A stretch of 64,000 nt of DNA, from NCBI RefSeq assembly GCF_014858005.1, contig NZ_JACYOT010000001.1, positions 248,001 to 312,000 of the forward strand. Direction: 5' to 3'. This DNA comes from Propioniciclava soli (GTDB taxonomy: Bacteria; Actinomycetota; Actinomycetes; Propionibacteriales; Propionibacteriaceae). Position 1 is the stretch's first letter. Each line of letters starts with the position of its first letter. Under the pieces are notes generated by a model. It saw only the letters and a list, made by a program, of their open reading frames with translations, was not told where the DNA came from and searched no databases. Both the position numbers and the translations under genes were made by a program. This document shows, piece by piece, positions 58,949 through 64,000 of this stretch.

Positions 58949-60034
58949 TCAGCCGGTGACCGCCACGTCCTCGATCACGGACCCGTCGGACAGCGTGAGG
59001 GTGAGGGTGACGTCAGGGGCTGGGTCCTCCAGGCTGACGCCCTCGGGCAGCGGCCAGGAGGCGCTGAAGGCTCCGTCCTCCAGGGTGGCCGGCACGACGA
59101 GCCCGTGCGCGTGAACGCTCACCGCCACCACGTTCTCACCAGCCAGGCCCTCGATGGTGCCCACCTCGTGGCCGTCCACGACCCCGCCGCCCTGGGCCAC
59201 CCGCGCGACCGAGGTCGGCGCCGGGAGGGCGGACGCCGGCCCCGTGCTGTGGTGGGGTGAGACGGTCCCGTCGGTGTAGGTGACGTCAGCCGTCACGTCC
59301 AACGGGCCGAGGGTGTCGTCGGGCCCCCACGGGGTGGTCGGCCACCAGGCCACGAACTCGCCGTTGGCGACGGTGGCGTGGATGGCCCGGCCGTCGGCGT
59401 GCAGCGTGACCGCCTCGACCTCCGCCCCGACCCGGCCTCGCAGGAAGGCGAAGGCATATCCCGGGCCGCTCTGCATGCCGGGGCCGTCCATCTCCACGTC
59501 CCGGGGCCCCAGGGGGGCCAACGGGCCCGGGCCGCCGCCCGTCCCCCCGCGCACCTGGCCGTTCTCGGCCTCCACCAGGCACTCGGCGGTTGACCCGTCG
59601 TCGGCGCGCAGCGCCACGAACACATGGCTTCCGCGCTGCTCGGCGAGCCCGACGCGGGCGTGTCCCGCATCCGGCACCTCCCAGGTGCCCATGAAGGCCC
59701 GGCAGCCCTCGGTCGCCTTGGCGAGAAGCCCGGGTTCGACGGACGATGGCGTGTCCGTCCAGTCGGCGAACGCGGCGTTCAGGCTCGGGTTCCAGGGCCA
59801 CACCAGGGCGCCGACGGCCAACACGGACGCCGCCGCGGCCGGCACCAACCAGCGGGCGAGCCGGCGCGGGCGCAGCGGGACGACCCGGGCGCCGTCAGCA
59901 CCGCCCGTGGCGTCCGTCGCGAGGATGGACGCCAGGAGGGCGTCGGCCCGGGCCTGCTGGTCGGGCGTCAGGGGTGAGGCGGCGTCCAGGCTGCGCAGGG
60001 CGTCGTCGACGGGGTCGTGGTGAATGGTGTTCAT
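58949..60034 (-). CDS. Membrane protein encoded with an ECF sigma factor
   Basis: 361 aa. A short cytoplasmic N-terminus (about 1-58), one membrane helix (about 60-80), then a large outside part with several beta modules. The ATG overlaps the sigma-factor stop (ATGA). The position suggests an anti-sigma role, but no zinc anti-sigma (H-x3-C-x2-C) motif is seen; it could be a CU044_5270-like protein of such pairs. Confidence 0.7.
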   Translation of the reverse strand: MNTIHHDPVDDALRSLDAASPLTPDQQARADALLASILATDATGGADGARVVPLRPRRLARWLVPAAAASVLAVGALVWPWNPSLNAAFADWTDTPSSVEPGLLAKATEGCRAFMGTWEVPDAGHARVGLAEQRGSHVFVALRADDGSTAECLVEAENGQVRGGTGGGPGPLAPLGPRDVEMDGPGMQSGPGYAFAFLRGRVGAEVEAVTLHADGRAIHATVANGEFVAWWPTTPWGPDDTLGPLDVTADVTYTDGTVSPHHSTGPASALPAPTSVARVAQGGGVVDGHEVGTIEGLAGENVVAVSVHAHGLVVPATLEDGAFSASWPLPEGVSLEDPAPDVTLTLTLSDGSVIEDVAVTG

Positions 60035-60573
60035 GGGTGGGCCTCCTCCAGGGGCAGGGTGGTCGGTTCGGCGCCGAGGTGGCGGCGGAGTTGCGCCCGG
60101 GCGCGGGAGAGTCGGACGCGGTAGGCGCCCGGTGAGATGTTCAGCACGGCGGCGGCGTGGGTGGACGTCAACTGCTCGAAGACGGCGAGGGCCAGCACTT
60201 CCTGATCGGCCTCGGAGAGCTGATGCCAGGCGTTCGCGACGCTGATGCGCGCCACCACGGCGTCCGCGGTGTCGGGGGTGCGGTCGCCGTGCAGCGCGGC
60301 GGCGTCCGCGAGGCGGACGGCGAGGGCGTCCGACCGCCGTTCGCCCCGACGGTGGTTGAGCAACTGGTTGCGCGCGATGCCGAACAGCCAGGCGCGGGCG
60401 CCGTCGAGGTCGACGGGGAGGTCGGCCACGCGACGCCACGCCACCATGAAGGTGTCGGCGACGACGTCTTCTGCCCGGTCGGGGGTGGTGCGACGCTGCA
60501 CGAAGCGCAGGACGTCGGGGTGGGCGGCCCGGAACACTCCCCGGAAGCGCTCGGGCTCTGATTGTGCGTTCAC
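60031..60573 (-). CDS. ECF RNA polymerase sigma factor
   Basis: 180 aa. Sigma-2 (about 12-80) with D-R-A-E-D-V-V-A-D-T-F-x-V-A-W-R and W-L-F-G-I-A-R-N, and sigma-4 (about 115-170) with L-S-E-A-D-Q-E-V-L-x-L and Y-R-V-R-L-S-R-A-R-A-Q-L. GTG 60573. Sets transcription of an unknown regulon; first gene of a two-gene unit with the membrane protein. Confidence 0.9.
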   Translation of the reverse strand: MNAQSEPERFRGVFRAAHPDVLRFVQRRTTPDRAEDVVADTFMVAWRRVADLPVDLDGARAWLFGIARNQLLNHRRGERRSDALAVRLADAAALHGDRTPDTADAVVARISVANAWHQLSEADQEVLALAVFEQLTSTHAAAVLNISPGAYRVRLSRARAQLRRHLGAEPTTLPLEEAHP

Positions 60574-60862
60574 ACCCTGTTCCTGTCCGGTCGATCCCCA
60601 GGTGTTACCGGCGGTGCGCCGCCGGGTGGTGGACAGTGTTTCCCACCCGGGGGGACTTGCGCCCCCAGGCCATCAGTGATGGATTTGTCCGATGCCTCCC
60701 GTCGTAGCGCAGGGTCGAGGCGCCCGTGCGCGGCGTGGGGGGCGGGGGTGCCCGTGCAACCGGCGTCACGACGCCGCTCAAAGTTGCCGTTCACCCAACG
60801 GAGGGTGAACAGTTGACGAGTGATGCATCCACCCGGGTGCATCGGACACTGGGGGGAGCGAG
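60574..60862. other. Divergent intergenic region
   Basis: 289 nt between the sigma-factor gene and the cytidylyltransferase-like gene. It contains CCGGGTGG (60622-60629) pairing with CCACCCGG (60643-60650) and, near the right gene, GATGCA (60822-60827) with TGCATC (60838-60843) around ACCCGGGT. These are possible regulatory dyads. No small gene was seen. Confidence 0.45.
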
Positions 60863-61243
60863 ATGGTCGGCACGGGGTACCTCGTGGGGCGGTTCGACAT
60901 GGTGAACATCCGCGACCTCGACCTCATCGCCCAGGCGTCGCAGGCCTGCGAGCAGTTGGTGCTGCTCGTTCCCTCTGACGAGTTGTCCCTCGCGATGACG
61001 GGACGGCTGCCCGTCGTCCCCGTGAACGAGCGCGTGGCCATCGCTGCGGAATTGCAGGGTGTGGACTCGGTGGTCACCGTGGAGAGCACCTCGCTTGAGC
61101 TGGACTCCGACGCCGTCCTCTTCGCCGCGGACGACGAGGTGCTGCCGGCCGGGTGGGACGCCGCACGGCTCAGCGGCATGCGCACCTCGGCCAGCGCCAT
61201 CCTGCGCCGGTGGCAGGCGCCGGCGGTGAGTGGCGCGGCGTGA
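60863..61243 (+). CDS. Degenerate cytidylyltransferase-like protein (HxGH lost)
   Basis: 126 aa. It aligns with its downstream neighbour over most of its length: F-D-M-V-N-I-R-D-L-D here against W-D-M-F-H-I-G-H-L-N there, then similar C-E-Q-L-V-L-L-V and P-V-V-P-V-N-E-R-V. The two catalytic His are replaced by N15 and D18 and the Gly by R17, and the region with the G-D-D-W motif is shortened. It ends R-T-S-A-S-A-I-L-R-R where the partner has H-T-S-S-T-V-L-R-R. Likely a catalytically dead paralogue; it overlaps the active gene by GTGA. Confidence 0.7.
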   Translation: MVGTGYLVGRFDMVNIRDLDLIAQASQACEQLVLLVPSDELSLAMTGRLPVVPVNERVAIAAELQGVDSVVTVESTSLELDSDAVLFAADDEVLPAGWDAARLSGMRTSASAILRRWQAPAVSGAA

Positions 61244-61671
61244 CCGACGCCCAGCCCGCCCGCTACCGCCTCGGCTATGTGCCAGGGGCGTGGGACATGT
61301 TCCACATCGGGCACCTCAACATCATCCGCCGCGCGCGCGAGAACTGCGAGCGCCTCGTCGTTGGTGTCGTCACCGACGAGGCCCTGTTCGCCGCCAAGGG
61401 CAAGTACCCCATGGTCCCGCTCGAGGAACGCATGGAGATCGTGCGTGCCCTGGCCATGGTGGACGACGTCGTCGTGGACTTCTCCTCCGACAAGCGCGAG
61501 GTGTGGGAGCGCGTCCGCTTCGACGTCCTGTTCAAGGGCGATGACTGGAAGGGCACGCCCAAGGGGGAGCGGCTGGAGGCCGCCATGGAGTCCGTCGGCG
61601 TCACGGTGTTCTACTTCCCCTACACCGCCCACACGTCCTCGACGGTGCTCCGCCGGGTGCTGGGCGGCTGA
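61240..61671 (+). CDS. TagD-like glycerol-3-phosphate cytidylyltransferase
   Basis: 143 aa. Makes CDP-glycerol or a related CDP-alcohol. Nucleotidyltransferase motifs: H22-I-G-H25, K-G-D-D-W-K-G and the final T-S-S-T (the family's I-S-T-T). GTG 61240 overlaps the degenerate paralogue's stop. No CDP-glycerol polymerase (TagB/F) is nearby. It might supply a wall-polymer precursor. Confidence 0.83.
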   Translation: MTDAQPARYRLGYVPGAWDMFHIGHLNIIRRARENCERLVVGVVTDEALFAAKGKYPMVPLEERMEIVRALAMVDDVVVDFSSDKREVWERVRFDVLFKGDDWKGTPKGERLEAAMESVGVTVFYFPYTAHTSSTVLRRVLGG

Positions 61672-61799
61672 CGCTCGACCTCTCGCACGCTGCACAATGG
61701 GTGTTGGCGTGCCGGTCCGGACGCCGCACCAGCCGGAGGCGTCCCGACGCGGGGCTGGCGGCGCAGGGCTGACGGTGCAGGATCAATGAGGGGGCAACG

Positions 61800-62255
61800 G
61801 TGATCGTCCACGAGCACAGTGCGGAGGCGGCGGTGGATCCGGCCGTGGTGTGGGATCGGTGGACCCAGGTGGAGCACTGGCCGGTCGACGACCCCCAGGT
61901 GGAGCGGGCCACGCTGAACGGCCCCATCGCCGTCGGCGCGGTCGGTCAGGTGAAGCTTGCGGGTGGCCCCCGGGCGACGTTTCGTTTCGCCCAGGTCGAC
62001 CGGATGGGTGGCCGTTTCGCGATCGAGTGCAAGTTGTTGTTGTGCACCCTCCGCCTCGAGCACGAGCTCGACCGTCCGGACCCCGACGCCCCCGACGTGG
62101 AGGGTCAGGACGCGCCGTCCCAGCTGTGCCGCATCACGCATCGCGTCGTCCTGACAGGCCCCCTCGCGCGGCTGTGGAACAGGGTCATCGGCGCCGCCAT
62201 GGGTCGCGGGCTGCCGACGGTCGTCGCCAACGTCGTGGCCGTCGCGGCCATCTGA
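61800..62255 (+). CDS. SRPBCC-like (polyketide cyclase/START) protein
   Basis: 151 aa. A-A-V-D-P-A-V-V-W-D-R-W-T-Q-V-E-H-W-P opens the domain, in the manner of Polyketide_cyc2 proteins, and the central strands (G-Q-V-K-L, F-R-F-A-Q-V-D) and final helix fit. GTG 61800. Ligand unknown. Confidence 0.7.
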   Translation: MIVHEHSAEAAVDPAVVWDRWTQVEHWPVDDPQVERATLNGPIAVGAVGQVKLAGGPRATFRFAQVDRMGGRFAIECKLLLCTLRLEHELDRPDPDAPDVEGQDAPSQLCRITHRVVLTGPLARLWNRVIGAAMGRGLPTVVANVVAVAAI

Positions 62256-62350
62256 TCGGCACGCAGGCATTGTGCGGCGGGCGCCGCGTGGGGTAGACAC
62301 TCCAGTGCCCGCGGCGTCCGCCGGTGCACGGGTGACGAAGGGAGCCAGCC

Positions 62351-62575
62351 ATGACCGAGGCCAACGACGAGCAGCTGCATCGCGCCGACGAGGCGATCGA
62401 CGAGGCCAAGCAGGCCGGGGACCGCATCGCGGACGCGGCCGTGCCCGAGGATCTCCGCCAGCCCGACTACTTCGGTCACCTCGAGGTGGGCGAGGAGTCG
62501 CCCGCGCAGGCGTGGGCCGAGCGCGAGCCCGACGCCACCGACTTCGAGCCGGAGAAGCCCGGCGACAACGCCTGA
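62351..62575 (+). CDS. Small acidic protein, unknown
   Basis: 74 aa, rich in Asp/Glu/Ala, with no membrane segment. A helical start (D-E-A-I-D-E-A-K-Q-A) and a disordered acidic tail. GAAGGGAG precedes ATG 62351, so expression is plausible. No family recognised. Confidence 0.6.
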   Translation: MTEANDEQLHRADEAIDEAKQAGDRIADAAVPEDLRQPDYFGHLEVGEESPAQAWAEREPDATDFEPEKPGDNA

Positions 62576-62628
62576 ATCAGCGCGCCTGAATCAGCGCGGC
62601 GCCCGGTGAGCGGAGGCCGCGCGGGCGG

Positions 62629-62841
62629 TCAGCCGCCCGACTTGCGCCGGAACTGACGTTTGCCGCCCTGCTGGCCGTGCGGCCCGCCGGACGCCCGGCC
62701 CGGTGACCCGGCCGGACCGCCCGCGCTGCCGTGCTGGGCGTTCTTCTTGGCCTCGAGCGCCGCCTTCATCTGTTCCCGCGGGTCTGGCTGGTCCGCGGCC
62801 TCGGAGGGCTGCGCCCGGCCAGTGTCATCGGTGGTGCTCAT
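62629..62841 (-). CDS. DUF5302 protein
   Basis: 70 aa. P-D-P-R-E-Q-M-K-A-A-L-E-A-K-K, a Gly/Ser/His-rich middle (G-P-H-G-Q-Q-G-G-K) and the end R-Q-F-R-R-K-S-G-G match the actinobacterial DUF5302 family. Basic, probably nucleic-acid associated by composition; function unknown. Confidence 0.8.
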   Translation of the reverse strand: MSTTDDTGRAQPSEAADQPDPREQMKAALEAKKNAQHGSAGGPAGSPGRASGGPHGQQGGKRQFRRKSGG

Positions 62842-62919
62842 GGCGCCCACTGTGGCACCTGGGGGGTGCTGGCGTCCAGAGGACGAAGCCCGGGCCGGGG
62901 GGCCGTCTAGCATGGGGGG

Positions 62920-63384
62920 ATGCCGTTGCACAGCGCGGGGCTGCTGCCCTTCAACGATGCCGGTGGAGAGGTCAAGGTCTTCATCGTCCACATGGGTGGC
63001 CCGTTCTGGGGCCACCGTGACGACGGCGGCTGGTCGCTGGCCAAGGGCATGTACATCCCGGGTGAGGAAACCCCTGAGGACGCCGCGCGGCGCGAGTTCT
63101 CCGAGGAGGTCGGCATCCCGGCGCCGGCTGGTGAACTCATCGATCTCGGCGAGGTGCGGCTCAGTTCCGGCAAGCGGGTGCGTGGCTTCGCGGTCGCAGC
63201 GGACGCCGGCCTCGCCTTTGTGACGTCCAACACCTTCGAGGTCGAGTGGCCCCGCCGCTCGGGGCGCATGCGCACCTATCCGGAGGTCGACCGGGCGGGC
63301 TGGTTCGGCCTCGACGTGGCCCGCACGAAACTCACCGCTGGCCAGGTGCCGCTGATCGACTCCCTCGAGCGCATCATCGGGTGA
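62920..63384 (+). CDS. NUDIX hydrolase
   Basis: 154 aa. NUDIX box at 43-66 with R-E-F-S-E-E-V-G-I. Counting shows one extra residue between the first Gly and the R-E pair (G-E-E in place of G-E), a small variation. The domain begins with S-A-G-L-L-P-F and shows W-S-L-A-K-G, as in the diadenosine-polyphosphate/MutT1-like group. ATG 62920 lies 6 nt after TAGCAT (62908-62913); probably leaderless. Confidence 0.85.
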   Translation: MPLHSAGLLPFNDAGGEVKVFIVHMGGPFWGHRDDGGWSLAKGMYIPGEETPEDAARREFSEEVGIPAPAGELIDLGEVRLSSGKRVRGFAVAADAGLAFVTSNTFEVEWPRRSGRMRTYPEVDRAGWFGLDVARTKLTAGQVPLIDSLERIIG

Positions 63385-63434
63385 GGCCATCGAGGCGCCC
63401 AGCCAGGCAGTGTGCCGGGGGCTACGCTGGATGC

Positions 63435-64000
63435 ATGACCTCCCCCACTCGTCGCCGTGACTCCGCTTCGTTGCTCACCGCTCTCGCTGCGTCCCTGGCT
63501 GCCGGAGCGGCACTGCTGTCCGGCTGTGCGGGTCAGCCTGCGGCCTCCCCGGACGCCGGCGTCACGCCCGCCACCACAGCGCCGGCGTCGGAGCAGCAGG
63601 CCCACAACGAGGCCGACGTGATGTTCACCCAGATGATGATCCCGCACCACGAGCAGGCCATCGAGATGAGCGACATCCTGCTCGCCAAGCCCGGCCTGGG
63701 CACCGAGATGACCGATCTCGCCACCGCGATCAAGGACGCCCAGCAGCCCGAGATCGACCAGATGCGCGCCTGGCTGGCCGCGTGGGGTGAGCCCGAGGGT
63801 GGCGCGCACGCCGGCCACACCGGCATGGACGGCATGGTGTCGGCCGACCAGCTGGACGCCCTCCGCGACGCCGACACCCTCGCCGCGTCCGAGCTGTTCC
63901 TGGAGCAGATGATCGGCCACCACGAGGGCGCGGTCGCCATGGCCGAGGAGGAGTTGGCGTCCGGCACCGACCCCGACGTGCGGCAGATGGCCGAGGACGT
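63435..64000 (+). CDS. DUF305 lipoprotein (partial, runs off the window)
   Basis: At least 188 residues. Signal peptide II with lipobox L-S-G-C31, then an M-M-I-P-H-H-E-Q-A-I-E-M segment and a second M-I-G-H-H-E-G-A-V-A-M-A segment: paired helical DUF305 modules whose His/Met residues suggest copper or other metal binding. TACGCT (63423-63428) ends 6 nt before ATG 63435, so the message is likely leaderless. C-terminus outside the window. Confidence 0.88.
   Translation, partial: MTSPTRRRDSASLLTALAASLAAGAALLSGCAGQPAASPDAGVTPATTAPASEQQAHNEADVMFTQMMIPHHEQAIEMSDILLAKPGLGTEMTDLATAIKDAQQPEIDQMRAWLAAWGEPEGGAHAGHTGMDGMVSADQLDALRDADTLAASELFLEQMIGHHEGAVAMAEEELASGTDPDVRQMAED

Overview
This 64 kb window is chromosomal DNA from a high-GC actinobacterium. 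The evidence is pervasive GC-rich codon use with frequent GTG starts, many TANNNT boxes 6-8 nt before start codons (leaderless transcripts), a GTP-dependent PEP carboxykinase, a WXG100 protein, a DUF222/HNH gene with a LexA-like box, and small actinobacterial families (DUF6131, DUF5302, DUF1707, DUF4282). A Propionibacteriaceae-like host is my best guess, but it is inferred from gene style only.

Layout. 0-12.2 kb is core: an MprAB-type two-component system with a low-molecular-weight phosphatase and a holin-superfamily IV membrane protein (all minus strand), ornithine carbamoyltransferase, cardiolipin synthase, a three-gene 2-oxoacid dehydrogenase operon (E1alpha-E1beta-E2) behind an operator-containing leaderless promoter, a membrane-protein gene interrupted by an in-frame stop, a DUF4282 protein and alanine racemase. 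12.3-16.2 kb is a regulator-rich patch: two TetR genes, two RibD_C/dihydrofolate-reductase-like proteins and an ArsR-DUF2087 regulator, three with clear or possible operator repeats. 16.2-18.5 kb holds EcsC, Aat and an Fpg/Nei glycosylase.

18.6-26.7 kb is a cell-surface locus: three S-layer-homology (SLH) proteins, one carrying two complete pectin-methylesterase domains, together with a polysaccharide pyruvyl transferase (the enzyme type that makes the SLH ligand in Firmicutes) and a GT-C glycosyltransferase. The first two SLH genes share an upstream element at identical spacing. 26.7-49.5 kb is mostly core: pheA, a PAP2-diacylglycerol-kinase fusion, serS, an HNH endonuclease, corA, a DUF4921 protein, an ABC-2 exporter, MFS and quinone-oxidoreductase genes, two tRNA-Ser genes, an LCP ligase, an orphan WXG100 protein, pckG and an FAD enzyme/methyltransferase pair.

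A tRNA-Arg at 49.7 kb and a 39-nt copy of its 3' end at 56.16 kb bracket a roughly 6.4 kb putative island. It carries a frameshifted GntP permease, a KstD-like flavoprotein with a divergent TetR gene and a perfect 18-bp operator palindrome, and a beta-helix lipoprotein. A PIN/RHH toxin-antitoxin pair lies just beyond. The last 8 kb holds a VOC protein, a ScyD/ScyE protein, an ECF sigma factor with a downstream membrane protein, a TagD-type cytidylyltransferase preceded by a paralogue that has lost its HxGH site, a NUDIX hydrolase and a DUF305 lipoprotein cut by the window end.

The most unusual signal is a pair of 150-bp symmetric arrays (30613-30762 and 49924-50073). Each is built from eight 9-mer boxes, four CACGTGGCG-like then four CGCCAGGTG-like, with the same start-to-start spacing at both loci (20, 20, 19, 23, 19, 20, 20), while much of the sequence between boxes differs. 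I know of no named repeat family with this architecture.
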